Below, one piece after another: positions 53,254 through 62,043 of a stretch of DNA of 64,000 nucleotides (position 1 is its first letter; each line of letters opens with the position of its first letter). Source of the stretch: Clostridium_AD sp050717635 (lineage in GTDB: Bacteria > Bacillota > Clostridia > Clostridiales > Clostridiaceae); NCBI RefSeq assembly GCF_050717635.1, contig NZ_JBOITO010000040.1:1-64000 (forward strand), written 5' to 3'. Position numbers and translations under genes: made by a program. Under the pieces are notes generated by a model. It was not told where the DNA came from, searched no databases, and saw nothing but the letters and a program-made list of their open reading frames with translations.

Positions 53254-53892
53254 CTATCCTTCAAATATTGACGAAATTTCATCAATATTTATTGAACATT
53301 TCTGTTTCCCTACCAATGCCTTTAATGTGTTTCCTTCAACCTCTTTAATCTCTGCAAACAAATATGTCGCACCACCAAAATATCCATTAGGATTAGCATA
53401 AATGTTGCATTTCCCTATCATGTTTTTTAACAAATTGATATCATATGTTATATCTTCTTCTACACTATTCTCCTGGTCGTTGTTTTTAACCAATACAGAA
53501 TGCACAAATTTTCTGTTAGTAAGTCCTTTTTTACCTTTCCTTATAAAAAAAATGTATTTTTGATCACATGAAACGATTTTCACGTTTCTATATACGCTCT
53601 TAATAAGGCTTTTCATCTTCAAGTCACAAACTTTACCGATGTATTGAGAATAATCACTTTCTTTAATTGCTTCATTTATTTTGTCTTTTTTTAGAATTTC
53701 ATCTTTTATCAAATAATCAATGGTCACATCATATATTTTAGATAAACATACCAGTTTTTCCATTTCAGGATAAGCTATTCCAGTTTCCCATTTAGATATA
53801 GCCTGTCTACTTACTCCACATTTTTCAGCTAAAAATTCCTGTGAATATCCTTTTATTTTTCTAAGCGATTGTAATTTTTCTGGAAAATCCAT
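53254..53892 (-). CDS. XRE-family HTH regulator with C-terminal domain
   Basis: A 212-residue regulator. The Cro/C1-type HTH spans about residues 6-62 (LRKIKGYSQEFLAEKCGVSR then QAISKWETG). The remaining 140 residues have a WYL/SH3-like mix of strands with no recognised ligand site. Start ATG 53892 follows GGGGAGG; an upstream in-frame start at 53940 has none. An inverted repeat at 53955-53985 is a likely operator. Confidence 0.88.
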   Translation of the reverse strand: MDFPEKLQSLRKIKGYSQEFLAEKCGVSRQAISKWETGIAYPEMEKLVCLSKIYDVTIDYLIKDEILKKDKINEAIKESDYSQYIGKVCDLKMKSLIKSVYRNVKIVSCDQKYIFFIRKGKKGLTNRKFVHSVLVKNNDQENSVEEDITYDINLLKNMIGKCNIYANPNGYFGGATYLFAEIKEVEGNTLKALVGKQKCSINIDEISSIFEG

Positions 53893-53954
53893 ACTATTTC
53901 CTCCCCGAATTGTTTTGATGACTTGATTATAGATGTTCACTCAAAATACTACCA

Positions 53955-53985
53955 CCAACCATTGTTCGCATCTGTCAACCGTTGG
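53955..53985. promoter_or_regulatory. candidate operator of the HTH regulator
   Basis: CCAACCATTG (53955-53964) and CAACCGTTGG (53976-53985) form an inverted repeat matching at 8 of 10 positions with an 11-nt spacer, about 60 nt upstream of the regulator start. This suits binding of a dimeric XRE protein. Confidence 0.5.
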
Positions 53986-54040
53986 TTGCAATCTAAGAAA
54001 AATTTGATGAACTTGTTTTTTAAATAAATAAAAGAAACTA

Positions 54041-54105
54041 TTAGCTTATCTTTACATACATGTAAAAATAAACACCCCAGGGGTACTTTTGAAGGCGGAA
54101 CAACT
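54041..54105. repeat. 65-nt double-palindrome repeat, copy A
   Basis: Matches 58421-58485 at 61 of 65 positions. It holds a TTATCTTTACAT/ATGTAAAAATAA inverted repeat, then ACCCCAGGGGT, then CTTTTGAAGGCGGAAC. The CACCCC(A/T)GGGG core also occurs in the YjfB array (2044, 2823, 3707). Confidence 0.75.
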
Positions 54106-54171
54106 ATGCATAATATTCTCCTAAAAAACTTATTTATTATTTATCATATATCACTTTATTAATTAATTTTA

Positions 54172-54567
54172 CTATTGTTTTAGTTTAAATTCAGCATTAT
54201 CTGTTATCTTAATTCCAAATCTATTATCCGTCAAATTCACCTCTGATGATCCATCTTTCTGAAAACTAAGTTTATCTCCTTTTACTTGAAATAAATACTT
54301 ATACTTTCCATCAGTTGTCTTCATTGTTAATATATCGCCCTCTATTTTATATGTTCCATATGGAAAATAACTGCTTAAAGCATCATATGAAAATGAAATA
54401 TTTTCTTTAGAAATAGTAACATTTGGTAATGCAACCGCCTTTGTTTCTGTTTGCTCCAAAACATAAGTCCCGTCTTTTACAGAGATTACAACATTACTGG
54501 AATTACATGCAGTCAGAAATAACAAAATCAATATCATAATCAAACTAACCCCTATTCTTTTCATCAC
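54172..54567 (-). CDS. putative lipoprotein
   Basis: A 131-residue secreted protein: a basic start MMKRIG, a hydrophobic core and lipobox LTAC with the modified Cys at residue 21. The mature part (about 110 residues) is a beta-rich, single-domain sequence (GTYVLEQTETKAVALP, YGTYKIEGDILTMKTTDGKY) similar in style to the META/lipocalin-like clostridial lipoproteins; no function assigned. The start may be GTG 54567 or ATG 54564, both after AGGAGA. Confidence 0.75.
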   Translation of the reverse strand: MMKRIGVSLIMILILLFLTACNSSNVVISVKDGTYVLEQTETKAVALPNVTISKENISFSYDALSSYFPYGTYKIEGDILTMKTTDGKYKYLFQVKGDKLSFQKDGSSEVNLTDNRFGIKITDNAEFKLKQ

Positions 54568-54626
54568 TAATCATTCTCCTCTCTAATTCCATTCTATATG
54601 ATTTACTTCGTTATTATCTAACTATT

Positions 54627-54658
54627 CTTCATCAATTGTTTATTTGCAATTGATGAAG
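54627..54658. terminator. 12-bp hairpin between GNAT and lipoprotein genes
   Basis: CTTCATCAATTG and CAATTGATGAAG are perfect arms around an 8-nt loop. It lies 76 nt after the GNAT stop on the minus strand, without a clear T run, so termination is likely but not certain. Confidence 0.5.
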
Positions 54659-54733
54659 TATTTTATACGAATGTGGCGTATCACCTGTGGTCATATTTTG
54701 TTAGTTGAAGTCCGTTGCTCTACATTAAAAAAA

Positions 54734-55615
54734 TTATAGTGTCTTCTGCCACTCACAGTATTTTCCGCATTCTATAAAGCCAACACTCTTATACAGAGCT
54801 TGCGAAGCAATGTTTTTACCTCCTGTACCAACATACATATATTTAGTTCCATGATTTTTCGATATGTTCATTCCATATAACAAAGTACTTTTCATAATGC
54901 CCTTACGGCGATATTCCTCTACACAGGCAACTGGTTCTAATATTGCTATTTTACTGACAGGATCATCCCATATTGTACAGTAGGCAATTATCTCTGCATT
55001 ATCCGTTTCAACTACCAAATCCGTTGCATCACAATATGAGGGAGATTTCATCATTCTTTCGTATCTTTCTGATGTTGTTCTTACCCCTCCAGTAGGAATT
55101 CTAAATAGTTCTACACGTCTTGCTACATCTCTCTTTTGCGATATACGGATGCTTAATCCATATGACAATGGCGAACAGATCGCTATTTTAGATAATTCAC
55201 ACATACCCACATAACCAAAATCGTCGGTTTGAGTATACCCTCCTTCTTCCAAAATACTAATTAACATTCTATCCTCACTATTAATTTCCGTTGTTATGGT
55301 TGTACCCTTTGTATAACAATTATGTTCAATATAATTCATTATATCCTGTGTAAGATGTTTAAACTCTGAAAGAACGGTGATGGAAAAGTATTCTTCCTCT
55401 GATGTAATAAAACCTATTTCAATGTTATTATCATACACAATCCAATTTTTCTTATATGATATATCTGGGCTTTCTTCGCAAGCGAATCTGTCAAAATCAA
55501 GATTTCCTATATGTAGCTGTGGATATAAATGTCCTGTTTGCAGACAATTCTGCTGAACTAAACGACGCATAATATTATAATCACTCTCTTTATCAAATTT
55601 ACGGTAACTTAGCAT
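54734..55615 (-). CDS. GNAT N-acetyltransferase (two-domain)
   Basis: A 293-residue acetyltransferase. The C-terminal GNAT core contains VACVEEYRRKGIMKSTLLYG (acetyl-CoA loop RRKGIM, near 230-240) and ALYKSVGFIECGKY. The N-terminal half looks like a degenerate second GNAT fold. Substrate unknown. Start ATG 55615, 9 nt after GGAGGT; an ATG at 55624 touches the SD. Confidence 0.87.
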   Translation of the reverse strand: MLSYRKFDKESDYNIMRRLVQQNCLQTGHLYPQLHIGNLDFDRFACEESPDISYKKNWIVYDNNIEIGFITSEEEYFSITVLSEFKHLTQDIMNYIEHNCYTKGTTITTEINSEDRMLISILEEGGYTQTDDFGYVGMCELSKIAICSPLSYGLSIRISQKRDVARRVELFRIPTGGVRTTSERYERMMKSPSYCDATDLVVETDNAEIIAYCTIWDDPVSKIAILEPVACVEEYRRKGIMKSTLLYGMNISKNHGTKYMYVGTGGKNIASQALYKSVGFIECGKYCEWQKTL

Positions 55616-55771
55616 TTTTAACATACCTCCATGTATAAAACATTATCACCATGAATATTAATCATAGTTTCCTCCTCAAAAATCATAATATAAATAACCT
55701 TTTCTTCGTCATATTCTACCCTTGTTCAACTATCGCTTTTTATGATTCACTCACTATTTAAGAATGTTTCA

Positions 55772-55942
55772 TCATTTATGTAAATTAACTAATTTTGTAA
55801 CGCAATACGACATCCCAATCATGCCACCAATACCAACTATAATCAATATTGGTTCAAATTCTACATATTTCATACTAAATGCAAATGCTAAAAACCCAAT
55901 GACTGTACCCAAAATATATATATATAATGACTTATCTTTCAT
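55772..55942 (-). CDS. 56-residue membrane protein
   Basis: Start ATG 55942 follows AAGGGGG. The 56 residues hold two predicted membrane helices (about 6-24 and 31-50) with a short FEP loop and a basic end (KLVNLHK). No family recognised. Small two-helix proteins like this occur near toxin or stress genes, but there is no partner here. Confidence 0.6.
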   Translation of the reverse strand: MKDKSLYIYILGTVIGFLAFAFSMKYVEFEPILIIVGIGGMIGMSYCVTKLVNLHK

Positions 55943-55956
55943 AGTACCCCCTTAAG

Positions 55957-56193
55957 TTATAAAATCTTATTAAAATTTTTCTGTTCTTTATTTCCGATAT
56001 AGCCACACTTTATATAAAATGCGTGAGCTCCAACTCTTGTTGCTCCTGACACCAATCATGCCATAAGCACCTGTGTCTTGTGCCCATTTTTCAACCTTAC
56101 TTAAAAGCATTTTTCCAGTACCATTTCATTTGTATTTAGTAAAATAATTTCTGCATAGTCCTGTGCTGTGCATTCTCTAATAATAATTTTCAC
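55957..56193 (-). pseudogene. decayed GNAT acetyltransferase
   Basis: A readable GNAT ghost on the minus strand: KIIIRECTAQDYAEIILLNT in one frame, then GTGKMLLSKVEKWAQDTGAY in a second, then GAHAFYIKCGYIGNKEQKNF in the third. At least two frameshifts and an internal loss break it. The ATG at 56195 is followed by a stop. Confidence 0.75.
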
Positions 56194-56294
56194 ATTAAAA
56201 CCCCCAAGGAATTATAAATAATCAATAATATATTCTAAATAATAATTACAACCTACTATAAAAATCAACACTCGGTTCATTATAAGATTCTATT

Positions 56295-56708
56295 TCATCT
56301 TAATTTAAGTGTTTTCTTATGTAGAAATGGTTGGATTTGTGGAAAGGTTAGCTTTTCTGGTAATTCATCAAATAATTTAACCTCGCCTATTTCTGAATTT
56401 GGTAATTCACCTATTTCATTTATCTCACTAAAGAACAATCTTCCGAATAGTTTGCCGTTAGAATTATTCATTGAATAATCACAGACTGGTTTTATGATAA
56501 ATACTTTTGCACCAGTCTCTTCAAACAATTCCCGCTTAGCAGTAGTAATAATACTTTCACCTATTTCTCTATGCCCACCTGGAATTTCCCAAGTATCTCT
56601 CTTCTTATGTCTAACATAAACCCATTTTCCTTTATATATTGTTGATATTACTGCAAACTTTAGGTTTTCTTCATCAACCTCTCCTAACTCACAAAATTCT
56701 ATTTCCAT
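56295..56708 (-). CDS. Nudix hydrolase
   Basis: A 137-residue MutT-like protein with the box GGHREIGE...RELFEETG at about 44-66 and a VYVRHKKRDTWEIPGG lead-in. The substrate cannot be predicted. Start ATG 56708, 8 nt after GGGGTG; a GTG 9 nt upstream overlaps the SD. Sits in a run of acetyltransferase genes. Confidence 0.85.
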   Translation of the reverse strand: MEIEFCELGEVDEENLKFAVISTIYKGKWVYVRHKKRDTWEIPGGHREIGESIITTAKRELFEETGAKVFIIKPVCDYSMNNSNGKLFGRLFFSEINEIGELPNSEIGEVKLFDELPEKLTFPQIQPFLHKKTLKLR

Positions 56709-56801
56709 AGATTTCACACCCCATTTTTATAGATTTTTTCTTCATATCTAATCATAACTGAATATTGAATTGTTGTAAGAAAAAAGCCACCACTAAAAAT
56801 A

Positions 56802-57314
56802 TTAACTTTCCACTTCTTTATTTACTTTTGGATTTTTATATCTCATCCTTATAAAGTCATATACAGTTCCATCGCATTCATCACTGTATTTTTCAACGAA
56901 TTCAAAACCACATTTTTCATATGCTTTAAAGGCCCTTTTATTAAAAGAAATCACGTCTAATAAAACATATTCTCTATTATAATTATATTTAGTAAGTGCA
57001 AAGGCTAAAGATTGCGAAATTAATTCTGGTCCGTAGCCTTTTCCGATAAGGTCTGGTTTCATTCCTTGACCATAAAACATGTCCGCCTGCTCAAATGTAT
57101 TATCTAACCCCTCTGGCAAATCATAATTATATAATGTTACCTCTGCAACTAAGTCATTATTTCTGTCTAAAACTGCATACATATCTCGCCAATTATTGGG
57201 GTCCAATAAACAGTCATCATGTTCATAGCTGTAGATTGAATATTCTCCCTCATATGCCCATGTGTGAATTACATTGGCATATTCTGAATTCATGTTAATA
57301 AATTTATATTTCAT
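56802..57314 (-). CDS. GNAT N-acetyltransferase (AacA4/RimJ-like)
   Basis: A 170-residue GNAT with MYAVLDRNNDLVAEVTLYNY, DLIGKGYGPELISQSLAFAL (acetyl-CoA loop GKGYG, near 91-95) and the C-terminal FNKRAFKAYEKCGFEFVEKY. Related in sequence to the truncated GNAT at 60038-60322 (same FNKRAxKAYEKxGF ending). Substrate unknown. RBS GGGGGGA. Confidence 0.88.
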   Translation of the reverse strand: MKYKFINMNSEYANVIHTWAYEGEYSIYSYEHDDCLLDPNNWRDMYAVLDRNNDLVAEVTLYNYDLPEGLDNTFEQADMFYGQGMKPDLIGKGYGPELISQSLAFALTKYNYNREYVLLDVISFNKRAFKAYEKCGFEFVEKYSDECDGTVYDFIRMRYKNPKVNKEVES

Positions 57315-57515
57315 TTGCCTGCTCCCCCCTTAGATTATTTACAGTTAACATTATATTTTTTTGTAATAAAAATATAATTCACTTTCTGATCTGAATTCTC
57401 AACTCATTTATTCGCCCTTAAATACAAAGTTGCATATAGGGTAATTATTAGATTTACACAATATATGCGGATATATTAAAACATTTGGTTGAATCTATGT
57501 ATTTTTTTGTTACTT

Positions 57516-57992
57516 TCATATTGACTTTCTCATAAAAACACTTGTTTCAAGACCATTTTCATCAGTTGTGTATTCAACAAATGTCCAACCATGCTTTTTA
57601 TAATAATCAGATGTGTGTTCTGTTCTCAAAAATACTGTATTATAATTTATATTTTTACAAATTTCAAGAACTCCAGTTATTAGTTTATCAGCGACCCCCT
57701 TACATCTACAATTAGGATTTACATATAGCCCTGCAAGCCAAGGGGTCAATTCTGGTCTCGTTTCTAAATCATTATCAAAAATAGAGACAACACCTACACA
57801 TTCATTATCAATTAATGCAATTAGAGAAAGTGGAATTTTATTTAAATCCCTGCTTTTAAACCTATTAATTACATACTCAAGAGTTCTATCTGGGTTACCT
57901 TTACCAAATTCTTGATAAATCCAATTTGCAACCATCTCAATATGTTGGGGATATAACAGTAAATTTTGAATTTTAATATCTTCTTGTAACAT
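57516..57992 (-). CDS. GNAT N-acetyltransferase
   Basis: A 158-residue GNAT with the core PWLAGLYVNPNCRCKGVADK (about 91-110) and a final YYKKHGWTFVEYT. The acetyl-CoA loop reads RCKGVA instead of the usual RGxGxA, with one Gly replaced. Start ATG 57992 follows AGGAGTGATAG; a GTG at 58001 touches the SD. It stands alone between long AT-rich gaps. Confidence 0.85.
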   Translation of the reverse strand: MLQEDIKIQNLLLYPQHIEMVANWIYQEFGKGNPDRTLEYVINRFKSRDLNKIPLSLIALIDNECVGVVSIFDNDLETRPELTPWLAGLYVNPNCRCKGVADKLITGVLEICKNINYNTVFLRTEHTSDYYKKHGWTFVEYTTDENGLETSVFMRKSI

Positions 57993-58001
57993 ATCTATCA
58001 C

Positions 58002-58512
58002 TCCTATTATTTGTAGGATACAACCACTACTGACTTCTTTTATTTTTCATGTTAATTCGCATTTTTTTACGATTATTCATCTATCGTAGTTTTAAGATGA
58101 TGAACAATAAAATAATGATGTTCACTAATTAAATTTAAGTTTATATTTTAGAATATGAAATCTATTAATTTTACACTCTGAGGAGAAAACATAAATAAAG
58201 CAAATAAAATAAATATAATACTTATAATAAAAGTAATTTTATTTGCTTTGTTCTTCTTATAGTCTGATATAGCCTTTATTAAAAAAATAATTCCTATAAA
58301 TACTACCTAGTTATATACACTATATTTCTTAGTATATTATTATAATTTTAAATTCTCCTTGACCAAATGTTAAAAAATCTGATTCACTACTAATTGTATT
58401 AACATACTCTAAAATTTTATTTAGCTTATTTTTACATACATGTAAAAATAAATACCCCAAGGGTACTTTTGAAGGCGGAACGACTGAAATTGATACAAAT
58501 TAATTAAAAAAT
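58002..58512. other. gene-less stretch with a hydrophobic remnant and a repeat
   Basis: A minus-strand frame at 58148-58306 encodes two hydrophobic segments (VVFIGIIFLIKAISDYKK, then an ITFIISIIFILFALFMF helix). It is preceded directly by a stop and has no start codon or RBS, so it looks like a remnant of a small membrane protein. The 65-nt repeat copy is at 58421-58485. No other gene is visible. Confidence 0.5.
58421..58485. repeat. 65-nt double-palindrome repeat, copy B
   Basis: Second copy of 54041-54105 (61/65). Here the first palindrome is perfect: TTATTTTTACAT (58426-58437) and ATGTAAAAATAA (58440-58451). The second is TACCC-caa-GGGTA (58453-58465). Confidence 0.75.
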
Positions 58513-58860
58513 TTACGCCTCCCCATAGTATTTTGCAAAATAGAAAAATCCTCTTTTCTTAACTATATAACTTTGCTCTGAAGTGCCTGTGGCTTCATGA
58601 TAAGGAGGTATACCTAATTCATAACAATGAGCATTTTTAGTTTTAAGAAATTCACTATCTACCCTATTATGTAATTCATCATCATTTATTGCTGTTATAA
58701 ACGCTATAATAGGATGACCACTAATAAATAAGTGAGTTCTTAATGCTCCGTGTGGTGTAACACATGAAGCATTAAAAATAACAATTATACATATAATAAC
58801 ACCTGCTAATTTCAGTTTTTTTATTTTTTCTAATTTTTTAATCATGTCTGATTTTTTCAA
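58513..58860 (-). CDS. small membrane-anchored protein of unknown function
   Basis: A 115-residue protein with a Lys-rich start (residues 1-18) and one membrane helix (about 18-33, LAGVIICIIVIFNASC), then an outward His/Tyr-rich domain ending FFYFAKYYGEA. TTG at 58860 lies 5 nt after GGGGGAG; ATG at 58845 is an alternative. No family recognised. Confidence 0.55.
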   Translation of the reverse strand: MKKSDMIKKLEKIKKLKLAGVIICIIVIFNASCVTPHGALRTHLFISGHPIIAFITAINDDELHNRVDSEFLKTKNAHCYELGIPPYHEATGTSEQSYIVKKRGFFYFAKYYGEA

Positions 58861-58929
58861 ATTTACTCCCCCTAAAAATAGAAATGTAACTTATTATAGT
58901 TGCATCATATATGAAGATTGTGAAGGAAA

Positions 58930-59934
58930 TTATTGTTTGAACCAATCTTCCATAATTGATACTTTCTTTTCTGTAGCGTCAAGTTCAATCTCACACCCAA
59001 TTGGTAGAGTAAGCATTGGAAATGTATGACAGCAATCAAAATCTGCAATGAATGGTAGCTTCTTATCCCCTAATACTTCTAATAGTATTTCATAGGGTTT
59101 TCTGCCTGTCTTTAAGTCATCAAATAATTCATGTTTACCTAAGATTATTCCTGAAATCCTATCTAAAACTCCATTTACTTTTAATAAAGAAAAACTTCTT
59201 TCTACTGTTGCACAATCAATTAAAGAATCCTCTATAAAAAGTATATCTCCATCCTTTATTTCAGGCATATATTTGCTACCCCATATTCCTCCAATTGTAT
59301 TCAAGTTTCCACCTATTACTCTACCTCGGGCAACACCCCCATAGACTGTAATCCATTGATTTACACTTTTTTCTTTGCTTATATCTTGTGTTTCCCAATT
59401 AATGTACTCATCTGTCCAATATTCAGGAGTTTGGAAGAGATAAGGAAATTTAATTTTATCCATAGTTATTTCTTTGAAATATTCGTAAGTAGAATCAACA
59501 AATGGTGGCAATTCTCCAAATGAAGCCACTAATGCAGGTCCATAATAGGTATTTATTCCAGTTTGGGTGTATATAGCAAGTAAAATTGCAGTAACATCAG
59601 AATAACCTATTATTATTTTTGGATTTCTTTTAAAAGCCTCATAATCTATATATGGGAGAATAGAATTTGAGTTCATTCCTCCAATTGTAGACATAATGCA
59701 CTTTACTTCTGGATTTCTAATTAACTCATTTAATTCTTCAACTCTTTCTTTAATGCTACCTGACCTATAGAAATCGTATTTTCCTGTAAGATTTCCTTCT
59801 ATAATCTTAAAGCCCTTATCTTGTAAATATTTTTTTGCCCGTTCAAATCTTTTCGGGCATGAGTGTGTTATCGGTGATGATGGTGAAAAAATACCAATCG
59901 AATCACCAGCCTTTAATTTAACTATATTGTTCAT
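58930..59934 (-). CDS. S66 family peptidase (MccF-like LD-carboxypeptidase)
   Basis: A 334-residue serine peptidase with the S66 triad: S112 (IIIGYSDVT), E235 (LFIEDSLID) and H303 (FDCCHTFP). The group includes LdcA, which trims murein tetrapeptides, and MccF, which hydrolyses processed microcin C and gives immunity. Length and the GYSDVTA/IED pattern favour the MccF side. Start ATG 59934, 6 nt after GGGGGA; no microcin genes are near. Confidence 0.88.
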   Translation of the reverse strand: MNNIVKLKAGDSIGIFSPSSPITHSCPKRFERAKKYLQDKGFKIIEGNLTGKYDFYRSGSIKERVEELNELIRNPEVKCIMSTIGGMNSNSILPYIDYEAFKRNPKIIIGYSDVTAILLAIYTQTGINTYYGPALVASFGELPPFVDSTYEYFKEITMDKIKFPYLFQTPEYWTDEYINWETQDISKEKSVNQWITVYGGVARGRVIGGNLNTIGGIWGSKYMPEIKDGDILFIEDSLIDCATVERSFSLLKVNGVLDRISGIILGKHELFDDLKTGRKPYEILLEVLGDKKLPFIADFDCCHTFPMLTLPIGCEIELDATEKKVSIMEDWFKQ

Positions 59935-60037
59935 TGTCAATCCCCCTCAACCATAATATCTTTTAGTTCACCATATTCTACAATGTTGCATACATCGTAT
60001 TTATTGAATTTGCACAGCATATAAGAAAAATATGTAT

Positions 60038-60322
60038 TTATATTACTTTCTTCATTATAATAAATTCAAATTCTCCACCATTTGTTTTTTGCATGTATTT
60101 ATCTATATATTGAAACCCTAACTTCTCATATGCTTTTATTGCTCGTTTATTAAAAGAAGCAACAGCTAACATAATACATTTCTGTTTATAATTAAACTTT
60201 TCCACTCCAAAGTTAATACCTGCAATCACAAATTCAGATCCAATTCTTCTTCCTGTAAACGCAGGTTTGCTCCCCAAACCTATGTTCATAATTCCACATT
60301 CAAAGAATAATGAACCCCCTAT
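60038..60322 (-). pseudogene. 5'-truncated GNAT acetyltransferase
   Basis: Only the C-terminal half of a GNAT is readable: LFFECGIMNIGLGSKPAFTG, then SEFVIAGINFG and FNKRAIKAYEKLGFQYIDKY. The N-terminal 80-90 residues are missing, with an in-frame stop at 60323. The acetyl-CoA loop is TGRRIGSE. An internal ATG at 60289 could give 83 residues, but the fold would be incomplete. Confidence 0.75.
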
Positions 60323-60569
60323 TCAAATTAAATAATCTTAATAATACTCTACAATTATCCTTAAATCGTAGTTTTGCGATAGATAAACAATATTATTGTT
60401 CCATTATAATCCCCCTTTGACTGTTTTAATTAACGATTATTACAAGTATTAATTATCATTATATATTAACTGAAAATATATTACCAATATTTTCAATTGT
60501 AACATTATAAAAGTATCCTTTTCACTGTTATTTAATTGTACTATAACCCATTTACTTAATATAAAAAGA
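60323..60569. other. gene-less AT-rich stretch
   Basis: No coding sequence, RNA gene or strong hairpin was found between the GNAT remnant and the purine-operon terminator. Confidence 0.5.
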
Positions 60570-60599
60570 GAGTGCAAAAATCATAGCGATTTTGCACTC
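60570..60599 (-). terminator. purine operon terminator
   Basis: GAGTGCAAAA and TTTTGCACTC form a 10-bp stem; the minus-strand tail is TCTTTTTAT. It lies about 107 nt after the purD stop. Confidence 0.85.
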
Positions 60600-60705
60600 A
60601 AAAGTTATTTTATTTACCTTTTCGTCCTCTAAAGTAAATCTGTTAAAGTTATCTTACTTTATTCTCTACTATAAGAACGCCCCTACATGCCGAACCTTCA
60701 CGATG

Positions 60706-61962
60706 TTATTTTAAATCTAATTTTCCGATATCTTTTCTGTATTGCATTCCTTCAAACACTATTTTCTCCATATCCCCATAAGCCATTTCCCTTGCCTTCT
60801 CTAGTGTTTCACCAAACCCTGTTACTCCTAAAACTCTTCCACCAGCAGTTCTCATAACACCATCTGTATCACTAGCCCCTGCAACATATAACTTACCCTC
60901 TAGTTTACTTAGTTCACTTATTTCAAGTCCTTTACTATAATTGCCTGGATATCCCTTTGATGCAGCAATAACGCAACAAGAATGTCCATCCTTCCACTGT
61001 AAGTCAAAATCCGTAAGTTTTCCATCTAAAGCACTAATTAAAAGTTCAGTAAAATCACTCTTCATAAGTGGCAGCACAGCTTGAGTCTCAGGATCTCCAA
61101 ATCTTACATTGTACTCAAGCAGATATATGCCTTTATGTGTTATCATTATGCCAAAGAATATTATACCCGTATAGTCCATTTCTTCCTCTTGAATCCCCTT
61201 AAGAGTCGGCCTTAGTATATTGTTTTGGAACTCGTCTAATACACTTTTATTACAATATGGATTTGGTGCTATAACCCCCATGCCTCCTGTATTAGGCCCT
61301 TTATCTCCGTCGAATATCTGTTTATGATCTTTTGAAGATATAAAAGGAGTTATTATTTTACCGTCAGTAATAGACAGTATAGATGCTTCTATGCCCACCA
61401 AAAACTCTTCAATTACAATTTTCTTTCCGCTACCCTTAAATATATCTAAAATCATAAAATCATTTATGCTCTTTTGTGCCTCTGCGTAATCATTACAAAT
61501 GACTACACCTTTCCCTGCTGCCAAACCATCTGCTTTAATCACTACAGGGTATTCACAATTTTTTAAATACTCGGTAGCATCATTATCATTTTCAAAAACC
61601 GCGTAAGCTGCTGTTTTTATATCATATTTTTTCATGAATTCTTTAGAATAAGCTTTACTCCCCTCAAGCATGGCTGCCTTTTGGCTGGGTCCTAATATCT
61701 TAAGCCCATTCTCTTTAAATTTATCAACTATTCCTTGTACAAGCCATTCTTCTGATCCAACTATGGTAATATCTATTTTGTTTTTAACAGCAAATTCTAA
61801 AAGCTCATCCATTTTTGTAATATTGACATTCTCACATTTATTTTCTCTACTTGTACCACCGTTACCAGGAGCACAATATATCTTTTCTACCTTTGAATTC
61901 TCTGCAACCTTCGACACTAGTGCATGTTCTCTTCCACCAGAACCAATAATTAATACCTTCAT
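60706..61962 (-). CDS. purD: phosphoribosylamine-glycine ligase (GARS)
   Basis: A 418-residue ATP-grasp enzyme of purine synthesis step 2. N-terminal MKVLIIGSGGREHALV; ATP-grasp loop KADGLAAGKGVVIC (about 137-150); GPNTGGMGVIAPN (about 221-233); and LLEYNVRFGDPETQAVLP (about 275-292) with metal-binding residues. Start ATG 61962 follows AGGAGGGG; an upstream ATG at 61995 lies in the intercistronic hairpin. Distal gene of the purN-purH-purD series. Confidence 0.97.
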   Translation of the reverse strand: MKVLIIGSGGREHALVSKVAENSKVEKIYCAPGNGGTSRENKCENVNITKMDELLEFAVKNKIDITIVGSEEWLVQGIVDKFKENGLKILGPSQKAAMLEGSKAYSKEFMKKYDIKTAAYAVFENDNDATEYLKNCEYPVVIKADGLAAGKGVVICNDYAEAQKSINDFMILDIFKGSGKKIVIEEFLVGIEASILSITDGKIITPFISSKDHKQIFDGDKGPNTGGMGVIAPNPYCNKSVLDEFQNNILRPTLKGIQEEEMDYTGIIFFGIMITHKGIYLLEYNVRFGDPETQAVLPLMKSDFTELLISALDGKLTDFDLQWKDGHSCCVIAASKGYPGNYSKGLEISELSKLEGKLYVAGASDTDGVMRTAGGRVLGVTGFGETLEKAREMAYGDMEKIVFEGMQYRKDIGKLDLK

Positions 61963-61987
61963 ACAAACCCCTCCTATTATATTTATT

Positions 61988-62029
61988 AAGCTCATGATGG
62001 GGATAACTAGGTTATTCCATCATGAGCTT
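61988..62029. other. intercistronic hairpin between purH and purD
   Basis: AAGCTCATGATGG and CCATCATGAGCTT form a perfect 13-bp stem with a 16-nt loop in the 81-nt gap. No T run follows on the minus strand, so it is more likely an mRNA-stability or processing structure than a terminator. Confidence 0.6.
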
Positions 62030-62043
62030 TATGCTTTACATTC

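Noticed and set aside
54061..54105. Peptide-like frame in the 65-nt repeat (N-K-x-P-x-G-T-F-E-G-G) conserved between copies
   Set aside because: All four substitutions keep the frame readable, but there is no start codon, RBS or continuation; palindromes explain the conservation better.
58148..58306. Hydrophobic minus-strand frame as an intact small gene
   Set aside because: Stop codon directly before the first sense codon and no start or RBS; treated as a remnant in the gap description.
60601..60705. tRNA or small RNA gene between terminator and purD
   Set aside because: No cloverleaf, and no tRNA or rRNA gene was recognised anywhere in the window.
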